A stretch of DNA of 63,146 nt from Allobosea sp. (GCA_024231975.1 JAAEQB010000053.1:1-63146); one strand, 5' to 3'. Counted from the first letter of the stretch, positions 41,645-50,804 are shown. The notes: generated from the letters alone by a model not told the origin. Made by a program: numbers and translations.

Positions 41645-43558
41645 CTATTCGTAGAAATACTGCTCGGGATTGGTCGGGCCCGGCGTCATGTAGAAGAAGG
41701 TGTCCGGCATCAGCTCGGGCACGTTGCGCATGTTGTTCTTCACGACGCCGTAATTGTCGGCGTCCATATTGGTGCCGATCACGTAGAACTGCTCGCGGGT
41801 GATGGCGAGGATCTTCTTCATCACCTCGAACTGGCCGGCCGTTCCGGGCGTCTTCTGCATCTCGACATAGAGCGCCTGCTGGCGCTTGGCCGGCTCCGGC
41901 GGCTCCTCGGCATTGGGATCGTTCGGGTTCTGGAAATAGATGCCCCAGGCCGAGGCGAAGGCCGCCTGGTTCTCGTAGGGGAAGTACCATTTCGGATCGA
42001 GGACGCCGAGGAAGTCGTAGCCGCCGCCGCCGATCCAGACCATGGCGTCGTGCTCATTGGCGAGCATGCGGGCGAAGGCGAAGGATTCCTCGATCGTCTT
42101 GACCTGCATCTCGATGCCGACCGCGGCCCAGTACTTCTTGATCAGCTCGAGCGCGTCGATCTGGTAGCGGCGCGAGGTCGCGGCATCGACGGCGAAGGAG
42201 ATGCGCTTGCCATCCGGGCCGAGCCGGAACTTCTGGCCGTCGCGCTTGGCAAAGCCGGCCTTGTCGAGCAGCTCATTGGCACCCTTCGGGTCGAACTTGG
42301 TGTACTGCGTCGCCATCTGCTCATCGTAGAGCGCGGTGCCCGGGCGCGGCGCCGCCTGATAGGGCTGCGACTGGCCGGCATAGATCAGCTCGTTGAGCTC
42401 ATCGCGGTTGATCGCGAGCGAGAGCGCGACGCGGACATCGCGATTGCGGAAGATCTCGCGCAGCACCGGGTTCTTGCTGGTCATGTTGAGCGAGATGCAC
42501 ATCGCGTTCGACCAGGCCGGCTGGGCCTTGAACAGGCGGTAGCCGCTGCGCTCGCGGTTCTGCGCCAGCACGATCCGCGTCTCCAGCCCGTTGAGGCGCT
42601 GGTTCTGCATGTCGAGCTCGCCATTGATCGCCTTCAGCACGATCGCCTGCTGGTCGCCCATGATGTCGAAGGTGACGCGGTCGATATAGGGCAGTTGCCG
42701 CCCCTCCGGATCGACCTTGAAGTAATAGGGGTTGCGCTCGAGCACGACCTGCGTGGTGCCGCCATAGGGTACGGTGAGCTGCCAGGGGTCGAGCACCGGT
42801 CGCCCCGTGGCGCGCCAGCGGCCGGGGAAGCTGGTCTTGTTCAGGAAGAGGGCCGACCAGTTCGCCGCCTTGGCCTCGGCGACCAGCTTGTCGATCCCGT
42901 CCGGATTGTACTTCTTGTGGAACTGCTTGAGGTAATGCGCCGGCGCCGCGGCGAGGATATCCGAGCCGAAGGTCGTCGCCATGTTCTCCAGCAGCATGCC
43001 GTTCGGCCCGGTGAAGCGGAACCTCACGGTGACGTCGTCGATCTTCTCGACGATGACCGGGTCGTTGCCGCTGCGCAGCCAGCGCGGCACCGACGGTGTC
43101 AGCTCCTTGTTCATCAGTACGTCCTGGTACCAGAACACCAGGTCGTCGGCGGTGAACGGGGCGCCGTCCGACCAGCGCGTGCCCTTGCGCAGATGGAAGA
43201 CGTATTCGGTGCCGTCCGGCTTGACGTCGACCTTCTCGGCGACATCGGGCTCGACCGCGGTCCAGGCCCGGTTCCAGCGGACGAGGCGGGTGTAGCCGAC
43301 CGAGCGCTCGATCAGCGAGTCGCTGCCACCCATCAGCGCCTGGCGCCAGGTGCCGCCGTACTTCCCGGCCTTCTCGACGGGTGTGAGCACCAGCGGCGCG
43401 TCGGGCAGGCGTTGTGCGACCGGCGGCAGCTTGCCGCCCTTGACCAGCTCGGCGAGCCCCGGCGCTTCCTTGTATTCGGCGGCGAAAGCCGTGCCGGAGA
43501 GGGTGAGAAGCAGGGACAGTGCGGCGCCACGCAGGGCGCGCCCAGGGAAAGCTGCCAT
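41645..43558 (-). CDS. Large ABC substrate-binding protein, family 5
   Basis: A 637-residue periplasmic binding protein. A signal peptide (about 1-26) ends at GTAFA. Family 5 features include LRKGTRWSDGAPFTADDLVFWYQDVL, YGGTTQVVLERNPYYFKVDPEGRQLPYID and VRVALSLAINRDEL. It is longer than peptide-binding relatives, as in family 5 proteins that bind oligosaccharides. It is the first gene of the operon with permeases, ATPases, IolB and the iduronidase-like enzyme, so an oligosaccharide ligand containing uronic acid is plausible. It is divergent from a LacI regulator. Confidence 0.9.
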   Translation of the reverse strand: MAAFPGRALRGAALSLLLTLSGTAFAAEYKEAPGLAELVKGGKLPPVAQRLPDAPLVLTPVEKAGKYGGTWRQALMGGSDSLIERSVGYTRLVRWNRAWTAVEPDVAEKVDVKPDGTEYVFHLRKGTRWSDGAPFTADDLVFWYQDVLMNKELTPSVPRWLRSGNDPVIVEKIDDVTVRFRFTGPNGMLLENMATTFGSDILAAAPAHYLKQFHKKYNPDGIDKLVAEAKAANWSALFLNKTSFPGRWRATGRPVLDPWQLTVPYGGTTQVVLERNPYYFKVDPEGRQLPYIDRVTFDIMGDQQAIVLKAINGELDMQNQRLNGLETRIVLAQNRERSGYRLFKAQPAWSNAMCISLNMTSKNPVLREIFRNRDVRVALSLAINRDELNELIYAGQSQPYQAAPRPGTALYDEQMATQYTKFDPKGANELLDKAGFAKRDGQKFRLGPDGKRISFAVDAATSRRYQIDALELIKKYWAAVGIEMQVKTIEESFAFARMLANEHDAMVWIGGGGYDFLGVLDPKWYFPYENQAAFASAWGIYFQNPNDPNAEEPPEPAKRQQALYVEMQKTPGTAGQFEVMKKILAITREQFYVIGTNMDADNYGVVKNNMRNVPELMPDTFFYMTPGPTNPEQYFYE

Positions 43559-43605
43559 CGATTCCTCCGCTGCGCCTTCTGCTCATGACGGGCGCTATGG
43601 AGGCT

Positions 43606-43635
43606 ACGTTATCGTTATCTCAATCGAAGCGTCAA
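43606..43635 (-). promoter_or_regulatory. Promoter and operator of the binding-protein/iduronidase operon
   Basis: On the minus strand TTGACG (43635-43630) and GATAAC (43613-43608) are separated by 16 bases. The -10 region is part of a GATAACGATAACG direct repeat that resembles half of the palindrome near the divergent LacI gene. A LacI-type repressor bound here would cover the -10. Confidence 0.55.
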
Positions 43636-43736
43636 GCCTTGCCAGTGATGGCCGCGTTCCCGGTCGATATGCCGCCGATCTTTGGCGTGGGCGCTCTAAA
43701 ATCAGCGGTTGTCTTCAGTGAAGATGCCTCTGGAAA

Positions 43737-43752
43737 ACGATATCGATATCGT
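43737..43752. promoter_or_regulatory. Perfect 16-bp palindromic LacI operator
   Basis: ACGATATCGATATCGT is identical to its reverse complement. It is centred 21 bases before the LacI start codon at 43766, where bound repressor would shut down the regulator's own gene and, with the site at 43606-43619, could loop the divergent promoter region. Confidence 0.65.
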
Positions 43753-43765
43753 GAGATAAGACGGC

Positions 43766-44797
43766 ATGGACATGAAGCCGGCCTTGCGGTCGCCCACCAT
43801 CACCGATGTCGCTGAAGCGGCCGGCGTCTCGCCGATGACCGTCTCGCGCGTGCTCAACGGCCGCGGTGGCGCTGGCGAGGAGACGCGCCGGCGCGTGCTG
43901 GAGGCGGCGCAGGCGCTGAGCTATCGCCCCAACGCCTTCGCCAAGAGCCTGAAGAACGATCGCTCGAACACGGTCGGCATCGTGGTGCCCGACATCGTCA
44001 ACCCGTTCTTCCCGGAGATCATCCGCGGGGCCGAGCTGGTGGCGCGGCCGGCGGGCTATACGCTGCTCTCCTGCAATGTCGTCGAGGATCCCGAGCGCGA
44101 GGAGGAGGTGCTCGGCATGCTGCTCGACAAGCGTGTCGACGGCCTGATCATCTGCAGTGCCCGCCTCGACGACGAGCGGCTCTTGCGCGCGATCGCACCG
44201 CACCGGGCTGTGGTGCTGATCAACCGCGCCGCGGCCAAGCGCCACGCCGGCACGATCGAGGTCGATTACCGCGCCGGCGTCGAGGCCGTCGTCACGCAGC
44301 TCATTACGCAAGGGCGCAGGCGCTTCGGCTTCGCCGCCGGGCCGGCGGCCTCGCAAGGCGGGCGCAAGCGGCGCGAGGGGATCGAGGCGGCGCTGGCGCG
44401 CCATGGTCTCTCGCTGGTCTTCGACCTGCCCTGCACGCCGGACCTCCAGGGCGGCGCCGAGATCGCGGCGAGGCTCCTGCCCGAGAGTGCGCAGGTCGAT
44501 GCCATGATCTGCTACAACGACCTGATCGCGCTCGGCCTGATGAAGCCGCTCGAACAGGCCGGCATCAAGGTGCCGGAGGACATCGCTTTGGTCGGCTGCG
44601 ACGATATCCCGGCCTCGGATTTGGTCTCGCCGGCGTTGACGACGCTCCGGATAGCCAAGCAGGATCTCGGCGAGATGGCGATGCGGATGCTGCTCGACCG
44701 CATCGCCGGCCGCAACGCCCAGCAGGGCATCGTGATCGAGCCCGATCCGATCTGGCGGGCGACGACGCCGCGGCTGCCGGACGGAGTTTCGCGCTGA
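43766..44797 (+). CDS. LacI-family regulator of the iduronidase/ABC operon
   Basis: A 343-residue LacI protein with HTH and hinge at about 10-60 (PTITDVAEAAGVSPMTVSRVLNGRGGAGEETRRRVLEAAQALSYRPNAFA) and a sensor domain (TVGIVVPDIVNPFFPEIIRGAEL, MICYNDLIALGLMKPLEQAGIKVPEDIALVGCDDI). It is divergent from the binding-protein gene, with a perfect palindrome 13 bases before its start. It should respond to a sugar or uronide derived from the imported substrate. It is convergent with the end of the cobalamin operon, 24 bases apart. Confidence 0.9.
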   Translation: MDMKPALRSPTITDVAEAAGVSPMTVSRVLNGRGGAGEETRRRVLEAAQALSYRPNAFAKSLKNDRSNTVGIVVPDIVNPFFPEIIRGAELVARPAGYTLLSCNVVEDPEREEEVLGMLLDKRVDGLIICSARLDDERLLRAIAPHRAVVLINRAAAKRHAGTIEVDYRAGVEAVVTQLITQGRRRFGFAAGPAASQGGRKRREGIEAALARHGLSLVFDLPCTPDLQGGAEIAARLLPESAQVDAMICYNDLIALGLMKPLEQAGIKVPEDIALVGCDDIPASDLVSPALTTLRIAKQDLGEMAMRMLLDRIAGRNAQQGIVIEPDPIWRATTPRLPDGVSR

Positions 44798-44821
44798 GGC
44801 GAACCGAGGGCCGGCGCTCCC

Positions 44822-45826
44822 CTAGCCGTGGCCGTAGGCGTCGGCATCCTCGCTCGCCGGCTCCTGCTTGGCGAAGGTCTCCAGCCAGCGCGACAGGCCC
44901 GGCAGCTTCGGGCCGGCCTGCAACTGCCGCAGCGTGACGCGCAGGGTGTGGCGAGCGAATTTGTTTGCCGGCTCTTTGAAGCCTGATGGGGCCGAGCCGC
45001 TGCGGACCGCTTCCAGAAGCCGCTGCTTCAACGCGCTCAGTTCCGGGTCGCCGGTGGCGGCTAGCAGCGCCTGGAAACGTTCATGCGCCGCGCCGTCCCA
45101 GGGGCGCGGGCGGGCCATCGCGTCCTTCAGCGGATGGGCGGGGACGAGATGGGCGAAAGGTACCCAGCCGTTCGGGACCGGCTCGGTCGCGGCATGGGTG
45201 CGGCCGCCCCGCAGCAATTGCGGCAGGACATGGGTGTGCGGCCCTTCCGGACTCCTGCCGTCGGCAGGCGGGATCGGCTGGTAGACTTCGCAGCGGCCGG
45301 GGCGCGCGATGAAGACGCGATGTGGACCCGCCGCCACGATCGCCCCCATCGCCGGATTGCCGGCCTCGAACAGGCTCCTGCCGGCGACGGAGCGCAAGGT
45401 CGCGATCAGCTCAGGGTCTTTCGTGCGGATGCAGATGTCGACCTGCAGCGTGTCGAGGCCCATATCGAAGAGGAGGCCGGAACGGTCCTGTGGTCGCAGC
45501 GCCGCCTCGTCCGGGCCGAGCTCGGTCAGGACGCTGCGCCGGTTCATCGCGCAGGTCGCTTCCGGCAGGCAAAGCGCGACGCGATGGCTCCAGCCCGAGC
45601 CGACTGCGGTTTCCGAAGCGAAGAGCCTGACCTCGGAGAGATCGTCGAAGCCGATCCCGCCCCGATCGGTGACGGCGAAGAGCCCGCCTGGCCCGCCGCC
45701 GAGCTCGACCGGCTCGCCGGGATCGCGCAGGAATTCGGCGATGGCGCCGAAGGTGCCGAGATTCCACTGCGTCGTCACGATGGCGAGCTCGTCGCGGATC
45801 AGGCTGGTCACGTCATCTGCCGTCAT
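44822..45826 (-). CDS. Protein of unknown function in the cobalamin-uptake operon
   Basis: A 334-residue cytoplasmic protein whose ATG overlaps the btuD stop by 4 bases, so it is translationally coupled to the B12 ABC transporter. It has a mixed alpha/beta first half with EFLRDPGEPVELGGGPGGLFAVTDRGGIGFD, LCLPEATCAMNRRSVLTELGPDEAALRPQDRSGLLFDMGLDTLQVDICIRT and RVFIARPGRCEVYQPIPPADGRSPEGPHTHVLP. The second half is helical. Conserved-looking Cys, His and Arg residues cluster in the first half. I do not recognise a characterised family. Position downstream of the riboswitch suggests a role in cobalamin capture, storage or modification, which is inference. Confidence 0.75.
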   Translation of the reverse strand: MTADDVTSLIRDELAIVTTQWNLGTFGAIAEFLRDPGEPVELGGGPGGLFAVTDRGGIGFDDLSEVRLFASETAVGSGWSHRVALCLPEATCAMNRRSVLTELGPDEAALRPQDRSGLLFDMGLDTLQVDICIRTKDPELIATLRSVAGRSLFEAGNPAMGAIVAAGPHRVFIARPGRCEVYQPIPPADGRSPEGPHTHVLPQLLRGGRTHAATEPVPNGWVPFAHLVPAHPLKDAMARPRPWDGAAHERFQALLAATGDPELSALKQRLLEAVRSGSAPSGFKEPANKFARHTLRVTLRQLQAGPKLPGLSRWLETFAKQEPASEDADAYGHG

Positions 45827-46614
45827 CTGCCGAGTTCTCCTTGGTTCAGCGCGCGCCAGGGCAGGACGAACTCTTCGCCGCTGCGGCTGCCGCGCGCGAC
45901 CGCGATACCGAAGGCGCTTGCTAGGTTGTCGTCGTCGAGCACGGTGGCGGGTGGCCCGTCGGCAAGGATGCGACCGCCATCGAGCAGGACGAGCCGATCG
46001 CAGAAGCGCCCGGCGAGCGAGAGATCGTGCAGCACGACGACGACGCCGGTGCCGGCGGCGGCGATGCGCCTGAACAGTGCCATCGCCTCGAGCTGGTGGC
46101 GCGGGTCGAGCCCGACCAGCGGCTCGTCCGCGAGCAGCATCTCGGCCTCGACCGCCAGCGCTCGCGCCAGCAGCACGCGCATGCGCTCGCCGCCGGAGAG
46201 GGTATCGAGGCTGCGCTCGCGAAAGGCGCTGGCATCGGCCGCTGCGAAGGCGTTGCTGATCGCGGAGCGATCGGCCTGGGTCAGATCGGCGAAGGGGCGC
46301 CGATGCGGCAGGCGGCCGAGCGCGACGACGGCCTCGGCCCGCATCTGCCATTGCACGCTACCGCCCTGGGCGAGGAAGGCGAGCCGCTGCGCGAGCGTGC
46401 GGCGCCCCAGCTTGCTCGCTGACGTACCGTCATAGAGCACCGTGCCTGCCGCTGGCGGCAGCAGGTCGGCGAGGATGCGCAGCAGGGTGGTCTTGCCGGC
46501 GCCATTGGCGCCGATCAGGCCGACGAGCTCGCCCGGTCGTAGGACAAGGTCGATCCCCGCGAGGATCGGCTTGCCGTCGAAGGCGATCGCGATGCCGTTC
46601 GCTTCGATGCGCAT
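45823..46614 (-). CDS. btuD: Cobalamin ABC transporter ATPase (BtuD-like)
   Basis: A 263-residue FecCD-family ATPase with Walker A GANGAGKTT (35-43), signature LSGGERMRVLLARAL, Walker B MLLADEPLVGLD and switch VLHDLS. ATG 46614 has GGGAGG 7 bases upstream and shares one base with the permease stop (TGATG). The family also serves heme and siderophores; the cobalamin assignment rests on the riboswitch and BtuB/BtuF in the same operon. Confidence 0.87.
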   Translation of the reverse strand: MRIEANGIAIAFDGKPILAGIDLVLRPGELVGLIGANGAGKTTLLRILADLLPPAAGTVLYDGTSASKLGRRTLAQRLAFLAQGGSVQWQMRAEAVVALGRLPHRRPFADLTQADRSAISNAFAAADASAFRERSLDTLSGGERMRVLLARALAVEAEMLLADEPLVGLDPRHQLEAMALFRRIAAAGTGVVVVLHDLSLAGRFCDRLVLLDGGRILADGPPATVLDDDNLASAFGIAVARGSRSGEEFVLPWRALNQGELGR

Positions 46615-47639
46615 CACGCCTCCCGCCGCAGGCGCTGGATCAGGCTGAACAGGAAGGGCGCGCCGATCAGGGCGGTGACGACGCCGAGCTTGAGCTCGGG
46701 CCGGATCGGCATCAGCCTGAGCATCGTGTCGGCGGCGAGCAGCAGGATCGCGCCGCCAAAGCCGCTGACCAGCAGGAGCCGGCCGGGCTTGTGACCGACC
46801 AGCGGGCGCAGGAGATGCGGCACGACGAGCCCGACGAAACCGATCGCACCGGTGACGGCCACCGCACTGCCGACGGCGAGCGCTGCCCCGCCGATCAGCC
46901 GCACCCGCAGCCAGGTCAGGTCGAAGCCGAGGCTGCGCGCCGTGTCCTCGCCGAGGGTAAGGCCGTCGAGCGCCGGCGCGCAGGAGAGCAGCAGGGCCCA
47001 GCCGACCAGCATCAGCGGCAGCACCAGCCAGACATGGATCAGGCTGCGGTCGGCGAGCGAACCCATCAGCCAGAACACGATCTCCAGCGCGGCGTAAGGG
47101 TTGGGGGCGAGGTTGAGCGCGAGCGAGGTCATCGCCCCGGCGAAGCTGTTGATCGCGACGCCGGCGAGGATCAGCGTCATCGTGCCGGCGCCGCGGCCGT
47201 TGAGGGCAAAGAGCAGCAGCACCGCGAGCAGCGCCCCGGCGATGCCGCCGAGCGGCAAGGCCAGCGCGAAGGCTCCGGCGAAACCGGAATAGAACACGGT
47301 AACGGCGCCGAACGCGGCGGCGCTGGAGATGCCGACGATGCCGGGCTCGGCCAGCGGGTTGCGCAACAGGCCCTGCATCGCCGCGCCGGCCAGGCCGAGG
47401 CTGAAGCCGACGAGCGCGCCGAGGATGGCACGCGGCAGGCGCAATTCGACCAGAACGAGCGCTGGCAGGCTCTGACGGCCGGCGAGCCAGTCACTGAGCG
47501 CGGCGACGAGGTCGAGCTTGGCATAGCCGACCGCGAGCGACAGCGCCGCCATGACGAGCGTTGCCGCCGCCAGCAGCGCGACGAGCCGCCAATAGGACAT
47601 CCGATCGAATGCGGAGGAGGGCATGGCGGCGCTGCTCAT
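46614..47639 (-). CDS. btuC: Cobalamin ABC transporter permease (BtuC-like)
   Basis: A 341-residue FecCD permease with about ten spans. Family motifs are LRLPRAILGALVGFSLGLAGAAMQGLLRNPLAEPGIVGISSAAAFGA in the first half and AVAVTGAIGFVGLVVPHLLRPLVGHKPGRLL near the C-terminus. Its ATG overlaps the btuF stop by 4 bases. It works with BtuD and BtuF to bring B12 across the inner membrane. Confidence 0.88.
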   Translation of the reverse strand: MSSAAMPSSAFDRMSYWRLVALLAAATLVMAALSLAVGYAKLDLVAALSDWLAGRQSLPALVLVELRLPRAILGALVGFSLGLAGAAMQGLLRNPLAEPGIVGISSAAAFGAVTVFYSGFAGAFALALPLGGIAGALLAVLLLFALNGRGAGTMTLILAGVAINSFAGAMTSLALNLAPNPYAALEIVFWLMGSLADRSLIHVWLVLPLMLVGWALLLSCAPALDGLTLGEDTARSLGFDLTWLRVRLIGGAALAVGSAVAVTGAIGFVGLVVPHLLRPLVGHKPGRLLLVSGFGGAILLLAADTMLRLMPIRPELKLGVVTALIGAPFLFSLIQRLRREA

Positions 47640-48496
47640 GGGCGTTTCCCGGCTGATGTCGGCGCTGCAGCGTCGAGCAGCAATTCGATCGCGTCGATCA
47701 CCGCCGGGCCGGCACAGGTCCAGAGCTTCGACGGCAAAGCGACGAGCTTCAGCCGGTCGCCGAGCCGGGCGAGGACGGGGTGATGCAGGATCTCGTGCGC
47801 CAGCGAGGGCGGGCCGTCCGGCGTGGTGTTGAGGATCAGGATGTCGGCCTTGCCGAGTGCGACCGTTTCGAGCGCGATCTGGCCGTAATTGTCGATGCCG
47901 AGCTCGGCGGCGAGGTTGGTCAGCCCCGCCGCCGTCAGGATCTCGTCGACGAGCGAGCCGCGCCCGGTGGTGAAGCCGTTCGGACGCAGCACGATGGCGC
48001 GCGGATGGGGCGGGCGAGGGCGGTTCGCCAGCGCCGCGAGGCGGGCATCGATCTCGGCGATCAGGGCTTCGCCGTTCTGCTGCTCGCCGAGGAGGTTCGC
48101 CATGTCGCGGATCTGCTGGCGCATCTCGGCGAGGTTGCTCGGCACGCCGAACTCGCGGACCGTCACGCCGACGCGCTTCAGCAGCGCGATGGTCGCGCGT
48201 GTCGTATAGGCGCCGGCGACGACGAGATCGGGCTTGTACGCCAGCACCTCCTCGACCAGCCCGTGATTGGCGGGAATGACGAGGGCGCGCGCGGCCATGT
48301 TGGCGTTGCGCGGGTCCTGCGACAGCCAGGTCACCGAGGCGACATGCTTCGGGGAGGCGAGGCGCAGTACCAGCTCGTCGGTGCACATGTTGAGCGAGAC
48401 GATGCGCTGCGGCTTGGCCGGCACATCGTCCGCGCGGGCGAGGCCGCCGGTCGCCGCCAGCCAGAGGCCGAGCGCGAAGGCGGCCAGTCGCCTCAC
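47636..48496 (-). CDS. btuF: Cobalamin-binding periplasmic protein (BtuF-like)
   Basis: A 286-residue protein with signal peptide 1-22 (GLWLAATGGLARA) and the class III binding-protein fold. Strand PQRIVSLNMCTDELVLRLA is followed by VEEVLAYKPDLVVAGAYTTRATIALLKRVGV and GRGSLVDEILTAAGLTNLAAELGIDNYGQIALETV. The start is GTG 48496, which overlaps the btuB stop by 4 bases. It hands cobalamin from BtuB to BtuCD. The family also contains Fe-siderophore binders; the riboswitch decides in favour of B12. Confidence 0.87.
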   Translation of the reverse strand: MRRLAAFALGLWLAATGGLARADDVPAKPQRIVSLNMCTDELVLRLASPKHVASVTWLSQDPRNANMAARALVIPANHGLVEEVLAYKPDLVVAGAYTTRATIALLKRVGVTVREFGVPSNLAEMRQQIRDMANLLGEQQNGEALIAEIDARLAALANRPRPPHPRAIVLRPNGFTTGRGSLVDEILTAAGLTNLAAELGIDNYGQIALETVALGKADILILNTTPDGPPSLAHEILHHPVLARLGDRLKLVALPSKLWTCAGPAVIDAIELLLDAAAPTSAGKRP

Positions 48497-50436
48497 AGGC
48501 TCACCCTGATCCCGCCGAAGGCGCTGAGGCCTGGCACCAGGAAGCCGACCGGGTTCTCGTAGCGCTTGTCGAACAGGTTATCGACGCGGCCGAACACGGT
48601 GAGCCTCTCGTCGACCTTGTAATCGGCGGCGAGGTTGACGATCGCGGCGCCGGGCGCGCGCATCCTGGAGATCGAGAAGTCGCGGTTCCCGTCCATGCGT
48701 TCGCCGAGATAGATCAGCGTCGCCGACAGCGTCAGCTTCTCGATCGGCATCCAGCTCGCGGTGACGCTGAGTTTGTGGCGCGGCCGGCGCAGCAGCTCCT
48801 GGCGCGCCGTCTCGTCCTTGGCGAGGGTGAAGGTGTAGTCGGCCCGGACCTTGAACTGCGGCGTCAGCTCCAGCGCGGCGAAGGCCTCGACGCCCTTGGT
48901 CGTGGCGCGGCCGATATTCGTATAGGAGGTGCGCGCGGCGTTGGTCAGGATCAGGTTGTCGATGTCGTTGTGGAAGTACGTCGCGCCGAGATTGACCTGT
49001 CCGTTCAGCAGCGGCTGCTCGAAGCCGACATCCCAGCCGCGGCTCTCCTCCGGCTTTAGGTCGGGATTGCCATAGAAATTATAGGCCGGGCGTGAATCGC
49101 TGAAGCGCTCGCTCAGTGTCGGCGCCTTGAAGCCGGTGCCGTAGCTCGCCTTCAGCTTGGTGTCGGTGCCTGGCACGATGAAGACCGGTGCGATGCGATA
49201 GGTGGTGTGGCCGCCGAATTTGTCGTCATTGTCATAGCGGATATTGGCGACGGTGAAGAAGCGGTCGGTCCAGTTCGACTGCAATTCGACGAAGGCGCCC
49301 TTGTTGCCGTTCGAGACCGTCTTGCTGGGCGTGTCGAAGCGTTCGGTCTCATATTGCAGGCCCATCACCAGGGTCTGGCTCTGGGTGAGCTTCAGATCAC
49401 CTCGCCAGTCATATTTGGTGCGCTCGCCGAGGTTCTCTGTGGGCAGGCCAAGGATGCCCGCGGCATTCGGAGAGCGGTTCGAGCGGTCCTGATTGCTGTA
49501 GGCGATGCCGAAGCGGTTGACGAAACGGCCGTCGAAGGGATCCCAGACGACCTCGCCGCGGGTGAAGGCCTGACGGTAGTTCTGGCTGGAGCGGAAGCTG
49601 TTGGGCAGGCTCGGGAAACCGGAATCGCCGGTGAACCGCAATTGCCCGTCGATATAGCGGCCGACCCAGTTGATGCTCAGCGTGTCGGTCAGCCTGGCGC
49701 CGAGGCGGGCGGAATAGCTCCAGTTGTCATAGGAATTCGGGTTGCGCCGGCGGCCGGCGGGAACCAGGTTCGGCGGCGTCACTGGCGTCGAATCCGCGCG
49801 GAAATGGCTGACGTTGAAGGCGTAGTCGAAGTGGTCATTGCCGCCGCTCAACCCGACGCTCTGGTTGAAGGTGCCGTAGGAGCCGGCCTCGGTGGACGCC
49901 GTCAGCTTGGGCGGGCCTTCGCCGCGCTTGCTGGTAACCGAGATGACGCCGCCCAGCGCATTGGCGCCGTAGAGGCCGCTCTGCGGGCCGCGCAGCACCT
50001 CGATCCGCTCGACGTCGCTGGTCAGCATCTGGCCGAAATCGAAGGAGCGGTTCGGTGTCGAGGGATCGTTCACCTCGATGCCGTCGATCAGCACTTTGAC
50101 GTGGTTCGAGTTGGTGCCGCGCATGAACACCGAGGTCAGGCCGCCCGGGCCGCCGGTCTGGACGATGTTGAGGCCAGGCACGGCGGCGAGCGCCTGCGGC
50201 AGGGTGCGGCGCTGCTGGCGCGCGATCTCCTGAGCGGTGACGACGGTGACGGAACTCGCGACTTCCCTCGCCGGGGTCGGCACGCCGGTCGGGCTGATGA
50301 CGATCTCGTCGAGCGCGATCGGCTTCTCACCCGACTGCGCCAGTGCAGAGGGCGATATCAGCAGGGTCGAAGCGGCGAGCAGGAAAAGGGCAAGGGACGA
50401 ACGCCCGCTCCTGGCGGGCTTTGGCAAACGGAACAC
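48493..50436 (-). CDS. btuB: TonB-dependent cobalamin receptor (BtuB)
   Basis: A 647-residue outer-membrane receptor. The signal peptide ends near ALAQ (about residue 34). A TonB box-like ALDEIVISPTG follows, then the plug (residues about 50-165, VTVVTAQEIARQQRRTLPQALAAVPGLNIVQTGGPGGLTSVFMRGTNSNHVKVLIDG) and a 22-strand barrel ending NPVGFLVPGLSAFGGIRVSL, close to the BtuB C-terminus. Start GTG 50436 has GAGG upstream. A cobalamin riboswitch precedes it, so receptor synthesis should fall when B12 is plentiful. Confidence 0.92.
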   Translation of the reverse strand: MFRLPKPARSGRSSLALFLLAASTLLISPSALAQSGEKPIALDEIVISPTGVPTPAREVASSVTVVTAQEIARQQRRTLPQALAAVPGLNIVQTGGPGGLTSVFMRGTNSNHVKVLIDGIEVNDPSTPNRSFDFGQMLTSDVERIEVLRGPQSGLYGANALGGVISVTSKRGEGPPKLTASTEAGSYGTFNQSVGLSGGNDHFDYAFNVSHFRADSTPVTPPNLVPAGRRRNPNSYDNWSYSARLGARLTDTLSINWVGRYIDGQLRFTGDSGFPSLPNSFRSSQNYRQAFTRGEVVWDPFDGRFVNRFGIAYSNQDRSNRSPNAAGILGLPTENLGERTKYDWRGDLKLTQSQTLVMGLQYETERFDTPSKTVSNGNKGAFVELQSNWTDRFFTVANIRYDNDDKFGGHTTYRIAPVFIVPGTDTKLKASYGTGFKAPTLSERFSDSRPAYNFYGNPDLKPEESRGWDVGFEQPLLNGQVNLGATYFHNDIDNLILTNAARTSYTNIGRATTKGVEAFAALELTPQFKVRADYTFTLAKDETARQELLRRPRHKLSVTASWMPIEKLTLSATLIYLGERMDGNRDFSISRMRAPGAAIVNLAADYKVDERLTVFGRVDNLFDKRYENPVGFLVPGLSAFGGIRVSL

Positions 50437-50564
50437 GGGAAACCTCGGCGGGTAACGTCAGTGGCACGTCACCGCGAACGAGATGTCCCCAGCCGCTCCC
50501 GAAACCGGGCGCGCACGGTTCTACCACCCATCAGCGCACCCCGGCCGATGTGTTCGCGTGTGAC

Positions 50565-50745
50565 CACGGCTGACGGCAGGTCTCCTGGCTCGCGGGTCAC
50601 TGCCTTTCGCCGCCTTCCCAGGGCCGAGGTCCCAGTGGCGTATGGCGAAAGGCTCGCCGCTTACAGTTGCGGGGGCAGCCGCAGCATGGGGTGGCGAGCC
50701 ACCCGCACTGCGTTCCCTTTTGATCCCGTGAGGGAACCGTCGCGT
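50565..50745 (-). ncRNA. Cobalamin riboswitch
   Basis: The minus-strand RNA has the hallmarks of the adenosylcobalamin riboswitch: a 5' GGTTCCC/GGGAAC stem with AAAA, a conserved core GCCCCCGCAACTGTAAGCGG, the ACGCCACTGGG segment, and the B12 box AGCCAGGAGACCTGCC (50590-50575). It lies 129 bases upstream of the btuB start. Ligand binding is expected to reduce btuB and downstream expression by sequestering the ribosome binding site or promoting termination. Confidence 0.95.
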
Positions 50746-50804
50746 TCACGAGTAGGGCGGAAATGCGGCAGCGTCAATGCGCCCGCCGGCCCTTGCGAGG
50801 GTGA

